Shown piece after piece: positions 23,798 through 32,749 of a stretch of 64,000 bases of DNA. Position 1 is the first letter of the stretch, and the number at the start of each line of letters is the position of its first letter. A program made the translations under genes and the position numbers. The notes beneath the pieces were generated by a model. That model did not search any database. It saw only the letters and a program-made list of their open reading frames with translations, and was not told the DNA's origin. Origin of the DNA: an uncultured Olegusella sp. (GTDB lineage: Bacteria; Actinomycetota; Coriobacteriia; Coriobacteriales; Atopobiaceae); assembly GCF_947253395.1 (NCBI RefSeq), contig NZ_CAMXYY010000001.1:1-64000 (forward strand), written 5' to 3'.

Positions 23798-25213
23798 CTA
23801 AGAATGTGAAATCTCAAAGCCGTGCGTAGTCAAGTTGGCATCCAGTTGAGCCCAAGCATCAGCTGAGCTGCGGCGGATGCAAAGCTTATCCTCCGTTGCG
23901 CTCACTTCGAGATCACCTTCGATATCAAAAGCGGGATGAGTATTGCGTAGCTTCATCATCTCAAGCAACTTTTGCACAACAGGACGCTTGACCTCATGGT
24001 CAATCTCGTCCACACGGTAATAGTGGCGATTGATATTGCGACCTTCCTTGGTAGATTCGAGTAGCTCGATGTCATTACTACCTGCAAGGAGGCCTACGTA
24101 GTAGACCATGGGTACGCCACGTGCAAAGAACTGAATTGCGCGTGCGAGCAGGTACGCATCATCATCGTTACCCAGCGCCGAATAGTAGGTGGTATTGATC
24201 TGATAAATGTCAAGATTGTTGTACGCCTCGGTGTTGTATACCTTCTTTACATTGGCGCCTTCGGAGAACATCTTTTCTTTGGTGTAGTCAACTGCCTCGT
24301 CAGGAAGCAGATCCTTGACATCAACAATACCAAGGCCATCATGGGTATCAAGGGTGGTGAACTGGTGCTTGGGACTCATCTTGAGCCAATTGGCAAGATA
24401 GCTACCCTTGCCGGAGTAGAGAGCATGCAAGGTCAGCACGGGTAGAGCAAAGTCGTAAATCCAGTATCCCTTATCGGCAACTTGCATCTGAATGCTGTAG
24501 TGCTCATGAATCTCAGGCAGCACCATGACTTGGTATGGGTCAAGTACCTCTTGCATGCTTTGGAGCAGCCTAGTGGTGTCGGGCTCGACAAAAAAGCAGT
24601 TGCTTCCTGCGCGCTTGGCGGCATATGCAAAGGCATCCAAGCGAATGATGGATGCATTATTTTGGGCCATATGTACGAGGGTTTCGCGGAAAAAGCGCTG
24701 AGCGCGCTCAGAGCGGATGTTAATGTCAATCTGCTCCTCGCCAAACGTGCACCAGACATCTTCCTTGCTGCCGTCAGCAAATTCTGCCACGATGCTTGGG
24801 GCCTTGGGCTTGCGCTTGTAAATGGCATCAATTTGCTCTTGGGTGGGAGCTCCTCCTGGCCAAAAATCTTTGTAGCGGATGAAGAAATCGGCAAATTCCG
24901 AGTCGTCTTTCTTCTCCAAAAAGTCTTGGAAATAGGGCGACTGGCGGGAGATGTGGTTAATCATAAAGTCAAACATCAAATACCGACTCTCGCCTATACG
25001 GCGCACATCATCCCAGCTACCAAACTTAGGATCGACGATGTCGTAGCGCATAGGCGCAAAACCACGGTCAGCAGAGCTGGGGAAGAAGGGTAAGATATGC
25101 ACCCCGCCAACAGCCTTGTCAAAATACTTAGTGAGCACATGCTCAAGATCCTGGAGATTTTCACCGAGACTATCGGCGTAGGTGATGAGCATGATTTTGT
25201 TTTCGAACTTCAT
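23798..25213 (-). CDS. gtfA: Sucrose phosphorylase (GH13_18)
   Basis: 471 residues, cytoplasmic. It converts sucrose and phosphate to glucose-1-phosphate and fructose. Catalytic residues: nucleophile Asp193 in IIRLDAFAYA, acid/base Glu234 in VLPEIHEHY, and transition-state Asp292 in TLDTHDG. The loop NNLDIYQINTTYYSALG matches the Leu-Asp-x-Tyr-Gln form of true sucrose phosphorylases rather than sucrose-6'-phosphate phosphorylases. It is the last gene of a three-gene operon with two GH32 enzymes. The IS110 element lies just beyond its stop, but the gene looks intact. Confidence 0.9.
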   Translation of the reverse strand: MKFENKIMLITYADSLGENLQDLEHVLTKYFDKAVGGVHILPFFPSSADRGFAPMRYDIVDPKFGSWDDVRRIGESRYLMFDFMINHISRQSPYFQDFLEKKDDSEFADFFIRYKDFWPGGAPTQEQIDAIYKRKPKAPSIVAEFADGSKEDVWCTFGEEQIDINIRSERAQRFFRETLVHMAQNNASIIRLDAFAYAAKRAGSNCFFVEPDTTRLLQSMQEVLDPYQVMVLPEIHEHYSIQMQVADKGYWIYDFALPVLTLHALYSGKGSYLANWLKMSPKHQFTTLDTHDGLGIVDVKDLLPDEAVDYTKEKMFSEGANVKKVYNTEAYNNLDIYQINTTYYSALGNDDDAYLLARAIQFFARGVPMVYYVGLLAGSNDIELLESTKEGRNINRHYYRVDEIDHEVKRPVVQKLLEMMKLRNTHPAFDIEGDLEVSATEDKLCIRRSSADAWAQLDANLTTHGFEISHS

Positions 25214-25293
25214 GGGACTCCCTATAGCTGATGTGCTCTCGCTTAGACGTTGGTGACTAGCTGCTGTTTTGCTTAGCTGCTGTTTTACTTATC

Positions 25294-26592
25294 TTAAAGA
25301 CCCAAAATGGTGAAGTCGGCCGACGAGTTGGTTGACAGCGAATTGCCTAATCCGTAGACCATATTGCTGATGACATACTCGCCATCGTTAACATATATCT
25401 CGACGATATGACCATGTAGCAGCATCTCAATCTTGTTTTCGGAACCCACCTCAGGTGTTTCGGAGTGCAGGTGCATAAAGTTTTCGCGTGGGCGATAAAC
25501 CTTGCTGCGGTCAACATGAATACGGTTTTTGTCTTGCCATACGCGCAAGCCACCAATGTCGATATGATCGCCTTCGCGCAGTGTAGTACCAAAAAGGTAG
25601 GGGCGGTGACACACAGGTGTGTTGATGCGCTGCGCTAGCGCACGACGGATATTAGGGTGCAGGCGGAAGTACGTGTGACCATCGACAACTTCGACAACAC
25701 GTGGAGCGGTGAACATGCCAATCCACTTGTTGTCAATGGGCTCGGGCATGCGCATCCAGCCCACCATTACCCGACGACCCGTGGCATCAGTGGTGGTTTG
25801 GGGAGCATAGAAATCGTGGCCATAATCGGTAAGACGGCGTTCTCCCGTAAAGTTGATTGAGCAATCGTCTTTGTTGTAATCGACAACAAAGCAGACACTT
25901 TGGTCGTCTTTGCCTCCCTCGTAGCCCATTAATGATGCAAGTAGTACGGTGCCACCCTCAACCTCAAAGAGATCGGGACACTCGCACATCCAGCCTAGCT
26001 GGGGATCCATAAGCGTGCGAGTAACGTACTCCCAGTTCATCAGGTCGCAGCTCTTGTAAAAAAGGATTTCTCCCTGCTTGCGATGCACATTGCTACCCAG
26101 TATGAGATACCAACCATCAGTGCCCTGCCAGACCTTTGGGTCGCGCGTATGAGTGGCGTCTCCGAGTTCGGGATCGTCAATGGGCGGAATAATAACGTAC
26201 TTGTCATCAAAGTTGTTAAAGGTTTTTCCGTCCAAAGACTCCATGGTGAGTTGTGTTGATGTGAAACGGTCGGGAATACACTTATTGATATTCTCGGGAT
26301 CAACCTCGTCGTAGTGCACACCAGTATAAAAGAGACGCAGCTTGCCGCCGCTTTCGACGGCGCTGCCCGAAAAACAACCGTTTTGGTCAGAGGGCTTTGA
26401 AGGAAAGAGGGCAATATCTTTTTGTTCCCAACTGACGAGATCGGGGCTAATGGCATGACCCCAGCAAATGGTGCCCCACTGTGTCGCATGAGGAAAGTAC
26501 TGGTAAAAGAGATGGTACTCACCCTTGTAGTAGATGAAGCCGTTGGGGTCGTTTATCCAACCACGCTGCGTATGAAAGTTGATGCTTTGCAT
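25294..26592 (-). CDS. GH32 beta-fructosidase, intracellular
   Basis: 432 residues, no signal peptide. GH32 residues: Asp15 in WINDPNG, Asp151 in TRDPKVW, Glu204 in CECPD. The C-terminal beta-sandwich is shorter than in ScrB. It probably hydrolyses imported short fructo-oligosaccharides or sucrose. It follows the other GH32 gene by 24 bp and precedes the sucrose phosphorylase by 80 bp. AGAAGGG precedes the ATG. Linkage preference cannot be read from sequence. Confidence 0.88.
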   Translation of the reverse strand: MQSINFHTQRGWINDPNGFIYYKGEYHLFYQYFPHATQWGTICWGHAISPDLVSWEQKDIALFPSKPSDQNGCFSGSAVESGGKLRLFYTGVHYDEVDPENINKCIPDRFTSTQLTMESLDGKTFNNFDDKYVIIPPIDDPELGDATHTRDPKVWQGTDGWYLILGSNVHRKQGEILFYKSCDLMNWEYVTRTLMDPQLGWMCECPDLFEVEGGTVLLASLMGYEGGKDDQSVCFVVDYNKDDCSINFTGERRLTDYGHDFYAPQTTTDATGRRVMVGWMRMPEPIDNKWIGMFTAPRVVEVVDGHTYFRLHPNIRRALAQRINTPVCHRPYLFGTTLREGDHIDIGGLRVWQDKNRIHVDRSKVYRPRENFMHLHSETPEVGSENKIEMLLHGHIVEIYVNDGEYVISNMVYGLGNSLSTNSSADFTILGL

Positions 26593-26616
26593 GTGAGCCC
26601 TTCTGAAGTTTGATGC

Positions 26617-28104
26617 CTAACGGTCTACGACGTAGTTAATGCTGATGGGAGACATGGGATACCAGCAGGCTTGAGCCTCAGGAAAGTCCATGCTGACTTG
26701 GACACTGTCTGCTTCAGTGTAGTAGCGGGTGCCAAAGACAGTCTCGCCACCATTGATAAAGATTTCAAAGACGGAAGTATCCATGATGACTCGGATGTCA
26801 TGGACAGCGTCAACCTTGGTGCGGCGGATTTTGCGACCATGGCCCACAGTGTCATCAGTAAAGACGAGCTCTGCTTCACCGTTGGAAAAACGCAGTTCGA
26901 GCGCCTCGTCAAAGCGGAGCGTGCCATCGCCTGCAATATGGGAGATTACGAGGTCGGAGACTTTGGGGATAGTTGCGCTGGCGCCATCAAAGGGAACAGC
27001 TTCGCCGCGGAGAGAGTCGATTTCGGCAACAGGATTTTGTAGGATGTGCCCGTCGGCATTGAGTGTGAGTTCGCGAGGCACTGTTAGGCAGCCGCGCCAA
27101 GTGTCTGTGGGATTGTTGTAGGGGCGAACATCATTTTTGTCGTGGGGGAGACTCATCCAACCTATGAGGAGCGTGCGATTCTTTTCATCGATGAAGCTTT
27201 GGCACGCATAGTAGTCAAAACCGTGGTCCCATTCGACAAAAGTAGTTTGATCAATACCGGGGTGTGGTGCCTGTGCATGCATGAGCTCGTGGTCTTGGTG
27301 CAACAGATCCAGGAGCGATCCATCAATAGGAAAGTAGCCATTGCCGTGCACATTTTGAAGCATGTAGGGCAGGCCAAGCTCGTCTGTGCCTTGTGGGCAT
27401 GTGGCAAGAAACTCGTGAACCGTGCCTTGTGTGTCGGCCAGAGTAATGCGGTCGGGACACTCCCACATATAGCCAAATGGTTCACTGTCGGTATTGGTAA
27501 CAGAGCCTTCGAGTTCCCAATGTGCACCATCATCGGAGCGATAGCACAACACAGCACCGCGGCTATCATTGCGCGTGCGCGCGCCAAGGAGCATATGAAG
27601 GGAGTTATTCTGCTTCCAAACTTTGGGATCGCGAACGTGGTTTGAGCAATAGACAGGGTAGCCGGAGTTGTCGAGGATGACTTCCTTGGGACCCATGTGG
27701 ATGCCGTTGTAACTACGCATGCGCGTTTGGTTGGCAAGGCGACCCGCGAGTGTGCCATCGCCTTCGGGTAGGCGGACGTTGCCAGTGTAGTAGTACCAGA
27801 CTTCACCGCCGTCGTGCTCGGCACCATCTGCGGGCGTGGCGATATATGCACCACCAGAATAGGATCCGTCTTTGTCAGAAGGGCAATCGGGCATGACTTG
27901 GCAGCCGAGAAAGACCCAGTTTATGAGGTCGCGGCTGACGTAGTGTCCCCAGCCATGAGGGCTATCGAAGTTACCAGGATACTCAGGGGCGTTCTGGCAG
28001 CAGATATGGTAGGTCCCGCGGAATTGGCAGAGACCATTAGGGTCGCTGATTGAGCCTTTATAGGGGGCAAGGTGGAGTTTTGGACGCCAAGATTCGTCAC
28101 TCAT
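26617..28104 (-). CDS. GH32 beta-fructosidase, intracellular, ScrB-like
   Basis: 495 residues, no signal peptide. GH32 residues: Asp21 in SISDPNGL, the Asp of VRDPKVW (about 155), and the Glu of MWECPD (about 212). A full C-terminal beta-sandwich is present (DTSVFEIFINGGETVFGTRYY). It is the paralogue of the PTS-operon hydrolase at 18888-20411. The start at 28104 has AAAGGA seven bases upstream; a TTG nine codons earlier is unlikely. First gene of the operon; a LacI-type operator lies 75 bp upstream. Sucrose, kestose and sucrose-6-phosphate are all possible substrates. Confidence 0.88.
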   Translation of the reverse strand: MSDESWRPKLHLAPYKGSISDPNGLCQFRGTYHICCQNAPEYPGNFDSPHGWGHYVSRDLINWVFLGCQVMPDCPSDKDGSYSGGAYIATPADGAEHDGGEVWYYYTGNVRLPEGDGTLAGRLANQTRMRSYNGIHMGPKEVILDNSGYPVYCSNHVRDPKVWKQNNSLHMLLGARTRNDSRGAVLCYRSDDGAHWELEGSVTNTDSEPFGYMWECPDRITLADTQGTVHEFLATCPQGTDELGLPYMLQNVHGNGYFPIDGSLLDLLHQDHELMHAQAPHPGIDQTTFVEWDHGFDYYACQSFIDEKNRTLLIGWMSLPHDKNDVRPYNNPTDTWRGCLTVPRELTLNADGHILQNPVAEIDSLRGEAVPFDGASATIPKVSDLVISHIAGDGTLRFDEALELRFSNGEAELVFTDDTVGHGRKIRRTKVDAVHDIRVIMDTSVFEIFINGGETVFGTRYYTEADSVQVSMDFPEAQACWYPMSPISINYVVDR

Positions 28105-28178
28105 GCGGGGGTCCTTTCCATATGTCGCCAAGCTTTATAAGTATTAGCGACTTATCGATATACTTGCACACAATCCTA

Positions 28179-28196
28179 TCTGAGAACGATTCCATA
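28179..28196 (-). promoter_or_regulatory. LacI-type operator of the fructan operon
   Basis: TCTGAGAACGATTCCATA shares 15 of 18 bases with the scrA operator at 15764-15781, including the entire TGAGAACGATT core. It lies upstream of the GH32 gene that starts at 28104. Confidence 0.7.
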
Positions 28197-28842
28197 TTAA
28201 GGCAAATGACGGTGAATGGTATCTAGATTGTGCGAGTGGTTAGAAGTTCGCGCTAAGTAATTAAAGTGATGAGCATAAAGCACGTAAATAGTGCAAAGCG
28301 CACAGGTAGCACAAATCACATATGTGGTACGAAGCGCAGGGAGTTTAGGTATGGAAGGCTTGACTGTGTAAAGTCTAGATGTGCGAGGGTGAAATGCGTG
28401 CTTTAGAAGTGTGTGGTGTGGTCATATGCAGATGAGATACATGTGACAAAGAGGATATAGCTTTAATCACAATAAACGAGTAAAAACATCCACACTATTA
28501 CAATTCATTTTTATAAAACCGCAGATGAATATATAAATATGTAAAAAACCATTAGAATAGTGTGTATGTTTTTGGGGCTAAAAAATGAAAACAGCTTTTA
28601 TCAGGACCCCAGAAAGCGCAGCTCAGCCATGCAATATTTTGTCTCGCTTGTATCCTGCTGAGTATGAGCATATGCAAAAGCGCAGTTCAAAAGGGGTGTT
28701 TTTGAGTCAAATTTCTCTACTGTGGCGTTAGGGCACTTTTCGAGCTTTTTGTGTGGGGGTTCTAAATATCACACAAGTATTTTTAGGCACCTAAAACGGC
28801 CTCTGAGCGCCTCTGTTTTTTCAGTCTCGCGATTGGGGGTGT
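28197..28842. other. Long A/T-rich intergenic region
   Basis: About 650 bp without a supported gene. One 48-codon open frame begins near 28585 (MKTAFIRTPESAAQPC...) without a convincing ribosome site. G- and T-rich stretches dominate; I see no tRNA or clear promoter. It precedes a tandem repeat. Confidence 0.5.
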
Positions 28843-28930
28843 TGCAAGTGTGGAAGGCTGGACCTGTTGCAGGTTTGGAAGGTTGGACCTGTTGCAGGTT
28901 TGGAAGGTTGGACCCGCTGCAGGCCTGGCA
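28843..28930. repeat. 25-bp tandem repeat, 3.5 copies
   Basis: Units start at 28843, 28868, 28893 and 28918 (partial) and read TGCAGGTTTGGAAGGTTGG plus ACCTGT, with two to five substitutions. The array ends six bases before the stop codon of the yfcE-type gene. Confidence 0.9.
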
Positions 28931-28935
28931 TTTAA

Positions 28936-29493
28936 CTAGTCGTTCAAAATACGGTGTTCAAAGCGTCCGTCCGTGTAGAGGCCATAGCTGTGGCTTCCGT
29001 CTTTGGGGATACCAATGCTGCCGGGATTAAACAGCCATAAATCGGGATGTTTTGCGCTGGCTTCGTTCGCTTTGATGTGGGTGTGTCCATAGACGAGACT
29101 GGTATGCGCAGGCAGAGGTGGGAGGCGATCGATAGAGTTATCTCGTCCAGCGCCCCAAATATGGCCGTGGGTGAGGAACAGTTCATGTAGGCTGCCTTTG
29201 GATGTGCTGTCCAAAATGACAGCGCTTTCAGCGAGACAGGGGAAATTAAGCACCATCTGGTCGACTTCGGCCTCGCAATTACCGCGAACCGCCACAATCT
29301 GCGCTGCAAGGGAGTTAAGCATCGCGATAACCTCGCGCGGAGCATAATCGGCAGGCACATTATTGCGTGGTCCATGATAGAGCAGGTCACCCAACAGCAC
29401 TATACGGTCAGGCTGCTCTTGTTCAATGGCGGACATCAACCTCTTGCACCAAGCCGCCGCCCCGTGAATATCAGACGCAATGAGAAGCTTCAT
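28936..29493 (-). CDS. yfcE: YfcE-type metallophosphodiesterase
   Basis: 185 residues. Calcineurin-like fold motifs: SDIHG (8-12), GDLLYHGP (about 36-43), RGNCE (about 70-74), HGH (about 109-111) and GHTH (about 137-140), all metal ligands. It belongs to the MJ0936/YfcE family, which cleaves phosphodiesters in vitro; the physiological substrate is unknown. Monocistronic, divergent from dnaK. Confidence 0.88.
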   Translation of the reverse strand: MKLLIASDIHGAAAWCKRLMSAIEQEQPDRIVLLGDLLYHGPRNNVPADYAPREVIAMLNSLAAQIVAVRGNCEAEVDQMVLNFPCLAESAVILDSTSKGSLHELFLTHGHIWGAGRDNSIDRLPPLPAHTSLVYGHTHIKANEASAKHPDLWLFNPGSIGIPKDGSHSYGLYTDGRFEHRILND

Positions 29494-29736
29494 CGTGGGT
29501 ATCCCATCTCTTTTTAGTAGTCCTACTCAGTATGCACCAATCAGCTGTATCTCTCAGCCAGTCTTTAGAACCGAGTACGGTCTCTTGATACAGATCATTA
29601 CCCCGACTCCGCGCCTTCTTTGTGTAAGACGTTGTTTGATTATGAGGAGTCGTGAATATGATTGTCTTTGAGTAATCAACACTATATTTTCTTGAGCAAA
29701 TGGGGCTTAAGAATCCTTAAATTGATGAATACAAAA

Positions 29737-29761
29737 AATCTAATGTGAAGAGACTTAGATT
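29737..29761 (+). promoter_or_regulatory. Heat-shock operator of dnaK
   Basis: AATCTAA (29737-29743) and TTAGATT (29755-29761) form a dyad with an 11-bp spacer ending AGAGAC. The same arrangement precedes clpB (35895-35919) and hsp20 (41075-41099). No HAIR or CIRCE consensus is present, so this is the likely binding site of the HspR-like protein at 33693. The remainder of the 29494-29884 gap holds no gene that I can support; a GTCGGCGAC repeat lies near 29813. Confidence 0.7.
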
Positions 29762-29884
29762 ATGTATAAAATTATATATCGTGGGAACAATTGCCTTGTA
29801 TGGATAAGGCGTCGGCGACTCGGCGACACCAAAATGCATTAAAACTCTCGGCCTTTGGGCGGGGGGAGAAGGAAAGGAAGCATT

Positions 29885-31792
29885 ATGAGCAAAATTCTTG
29901 GCATCGACCTTGGTACCACTAACTCAGCAATGGCAGTGTTTGAGGGTGGCGAGCCTTCTATTATCGTGAACGCCGAGGGCGATCGCACCACTCCGTCCGT
30001 CGTGGGTTTCCGTGCCGACGGAGATCGCATTGTCGGTAAGGCTGCAAAAAACCAAGCAGTTACCAACCCTACCAACACGGTCTTTTCCATTAAACGTTTC
30101 ATGGGTCGTCGCTATGACGAGGTTGGCTCCGAGCTCAAGACCGTTCCTTACAAGGTTAAGGCTGGCGCTGGTCAGCGTGCCGTTGTAGAGATTAATGGTG
30201 AGGATTTCACCCCTGAGCAGATTTCCGCTATGGTTCTCGGCAAGATGAAGGCTGACGCTGAGAAATCTCTCGGCGAGACCATCACCGATGCAGTCATTAC
30301 CGTCCCCGCTTACTTCAATGACGCTCAGCGTCAGGCGACTAAGGACGCGGGTAAGATCGCTGGCCTTAACGTGCAGCGCATTGTCAACGAGCCTACAGCC
30401 GCAGCTCTCGCCTATGGTTTTGACAAGAAGAACATTGATCAGAAGATTTTGGTCTTTGACTTGGGTGGCGGTACTTTTGACGTCTCCCTGCTTGACCTTG
30501 CCGACGGCGTTGTCGAGGTTCTTGCAACCAACGGTGACAACCACCTCGGTGGCGACGACTGGGACCAGCGTGTGATTGACTGGATGGCTGACAAGTTCCA
30601 GCAGGATAATGGTATCGATCTCCGCAATGACCCCATGGCTCTTCAGCGCCTCAAGGACGCGGCTGAGAATGCAAAGAAGGAGCTTTCTTCTGCTCAGCAG
30701 GCCGAGATCAATCTTCCCTTTATTACTGCTGATGCTACTGGCCCCAAGCACCTCAACTACTCCCTGACCCGTGCAGAGTTTGAAAAGATTACCCGTGACC
30801 TGCTTGACCGCTGCAAAGCTCCCGTTACCAAGGCTCTTCAGGATGCTGGATTGCAGATTTCCCAGGTCAATGAGGTTATTCTCGTTGGCGGCTCCACTCG
30901 TATGCCCGCTGTTCAGGAACTTGTCCGTCAGATGACGGGCAAGCAGCCCAACATGTCGGTTAACCCTGACGAGGTTGTGGCCGACGGCGCTGCGGTCCAG
31001 GGCGGCGTGCTTTCTGGTGCTTCTGGCGCTTCCGATATCTTGCTGCTTGACGTTACCCCACTTTCTCTAGGCGTTGAGACCATGGGTGGCATCATGACCA
31101 AGATGATTGACCGCAACACCACCATTCCTACCAGCAAAACCGAGGTCTACTCCACCGCAGCAGATAATCAACCTTCCGTTGAGATTAACGTGTTGCAGGG
31201 CGAGCGCGAGATGGCCCGCGACAACAAGAGCTTGGGCAAGTTCCAGCTTACGGGCATCCCCATGGCGCGCCGTGGTGTGCCTCAGATTGAGGTTACCTTT
31301 GACATCGATGCCAACGGCATTGTAAAGGTCACCGCAAAGGACCGCGGCACGGGCAAGCAGCAGCAAATCACCATTTCTGGTTCTACGGCACTGTCTGACG
31401 AGGAAGTTGACCGCATGGTTAAGGACGCAGAGTCCCACGCCGAGGAAGACAAGGCCAAGAAGGACGAGATTGAGGTACGCAACCAGGCCGATTCCCTTGC
31501 CTACTCTACCGAGCAGACCTTAAAAGAGCTTGGCGACAAGGTGCCTGCTGATACCAAGCAGAAAGCCGAAGATGGCATTGCTGCTGTTCGCAAGGCTTTA
31601 GACGGTACTGACACTGAGGCGATTAAGTCCGCAAGCGAGCAGCTCCAGACAGCAGCTCAGGATTTGGCTCAGGTGGTGTACTCCGCAACTGACGCTCAGA
31701 CGGCGCAAGGTGCACCTACTGATGGTGGCAGCGCTGACGATGTAGTTGATGCTGACTATGAGGTTGTCGACGACGACAACAAGCAGAACTAG
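29885..31792 (+). CDS. dnaK: Chaperone DnaK (Hsp70)
   Basis: 635 residues. Nucleotide-binding domain 1-385 with [24 protein letters not shown] and [11 protein letters not shown]; substrate-binding domain about 390-505 ([18 protein letters not shown]); a helical lid; and an Asp-rich C-terminal tail ending [12 protein letters not shown]. Folds nascent and stress-denatured proteins with GrpE and DnaJ. GGAAAGGAAGC precedes ATG 29885, which is preferred to the longer frame. First gene of dnaK-grpE-dnaJ-hspR. Confidence 0.98.
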   Translation: MSKILGIDLGTTNSAMAVFEGGEPSIIVNAEGDRTTPSVVGFRADGDRIVGKAAKNQAVTNPTNTVFSIKRFMGRRYDEVGSELKTVPYKVKAGAGQRAVVEINGEDFTPEQISAMVLGKMKADAEKSLGETITDAVITVPAYFNDAQRQATKDAGKIAGLNVQRIVNEPTAAALAYGFDKKNIDQKILVFDLGGGTFDVSLLDLADGVVEVLATNGDNHLGGDDWDQRVIDWMADKFQQDNGIDLRNDPMALQRLKDAAENAKKELSSAQQAEINLPFITADATGPKHLNYSLTRAEFEKITRDLLDRCKAPVTKALQDAGLQISQVNEVILVGGSTRMPAVQELVRQMTGKQPNMSVNPDEVVADGAAVQGGVLSGASGASDILLLDVTPLSLGVETMGGIMTKMIDRNTTIPTSKTEVYSTAADNQPSVEINVLQGEREMARDNKSLGKFQLTGIPMARRGVPQIEVTFDIDANGIVKVTAKDRGTGKQQQITISGSTALSDEEVDRMVKDAESHAEEDKAKKDEIEVRNQADSLAYSTEQTLKELGDKVPADTKQKAEDGIAAVRKALDGTDTEAIKSASEQLQTAAQDLAQVVYSATDAQTAQGAPTDGGSADDVVDADYEVVDDDNKQN

Positions 31793-31804
31793 TAGGTGGC
31801 CGAC

Positions 31805-32644
31805 ATGTCCGAGAAGGAAGAGAAGAGGGTAGAGGAAGTAGTCGATGAGACTACTTCTGCCCCCGCCCCCAACGGGCAGGACCCAAAGGAGAACGGCGTG
31901 AAAGTTTCAGTCGAGGTCGACGACGACCAGACAGGCGCCGAGGCCAAGCTGGACGAAGAGGCCCTTGTTGAAGCAGCCAAGCGCGCAGGCACTCAGGCGG
32001 CAGAAGAAGAAATTGCTGCCAAGGAGGCTGAGCGTGCCAAAGCTGCTGAGGCAGCCCAGAGTGAGTTGCAGGACAAGTTGGATGGTGCCCAAGCCGAAAT
32101 TGACGCTGCAAAAAAAGAAGCAGCTGATGCCACCGACCGCTTGCTGCGACTCCAGGCAGACTGGGATAATTTCCGTCGTCGCACCGCTCAGGAACGACTC
32201 AACGAGCGGGATCGTGCGGCTGAAAAGTTGGTAGTTTCCCTGCTGCCTGTGCTAGACGATATGGAGCGTGCTATTGAGCACGCTGCTAAGGCTGCGCAGG
32301 AGGACGCCGAGGACAACCAGTTTGATCAGTTTGTTGCGGGCGTGCAGGCTGTCCACGACAAGATGGTATCCATCTTGGGCAAGGCAGGTGTTGAGGTCAT
32401 TAATCCTCTGGGTGATGCTTTTAATCCGCTAGAACATCAGGCGGTGGGTCGCGTGGAGGATACAGAGACCTACGATGAGTCAGTTGCAGCAGTATATCTG
32501 CGTGGCTATCGCATGGGCGGTAAGGTTATTCGTGAGGCTATGGTGCAGGTAACCTTTGGGGGCCCTCAGCGTCCTGGTCCTGCTCAGGAAGATGATGCGG
32601 CGACTGATGTGGACGTAGACGCTGCAGAGTCTCGTGAGGCTTAG
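31805..32644 (+). CDS. grpE: Nucleotide exchange factor GrpE
   Basis: 279 residues, longer than usual owing to an acidic, disordered N-terminus (about 1-95). The long coiled coil is followed by the GrpE head: LLRLQADWDNFRRRTAQER (about 115-133) and NPLEHQAVGRVEDTE (about 200-214), with VRGYRMGGKVIREAMVQV-type ending (YLRGYRMGGKVIREAMVQV). It drives ADP release from DnaK. ATG 31805 is chosen after AGGTGG; a GTG at 31796 is possible. Confidence 0.95.
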   Translation: MSEKEEKRVEEVVDETTSAPAPNGQDPKENGVKVSVEVDDDQTGAEAKLDEEALVEAAKRAGTQAAEEEIAAKEAERAKAAEAAQSELQDKLDGAQAEIDAAKKEAADATDRLLRLQADWDNFRRRTAQERLNERDRAAEKLVVSLLPVLDDMERAIEHAAKAAQEDAEDNQFDQFVAGVQAVHDKMVSILGKAGVEVINPLGDAFNPLEHQAVGRVEDTETYDESVAAVYLRGYRMGGKVIREAMVQVTFGGPQRPGPAQEDDAATDVDVDAAESREA

Positions 32645-32656
32645 ATCTGATTTAGT

Positions 32657-32680
32657 CGGACACCTGCTTGCGGGTGTCCG
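32657..32680 (+). repeat. Hairpin between grpE and dnaJ
   Basis: CGGACACC (32657-32664) pairs perfectly with GGTGTCCG (32673-32680) around an 8-nt loop. The following ATATTTGG is not a classical T-run, so it could attenuate or stabilise the transcript rather than terminate it. Confidence 0.6.
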
Positions 32681-32749
32681 ATATTTGGCATCGCTGAGAT
32701 GTCTCGTGCATGAGTACGTGCGATGTAATGAAAGGAGGCGGCTTCCGCC

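Noticed and set aside
28585..28731. 48-codon frame in the 28.2-28.8 kb gap
   Set aside because: No convincing ribosome site, no recognisable motif, and an isolated position; recorded only as part of the intergenic region.
29494..29884. Search for classical HAIR or CIRCE operators at dnaK
   Set aside because: Neither consensus was found; the AATCTAA/TTAGATT element was reported instead.
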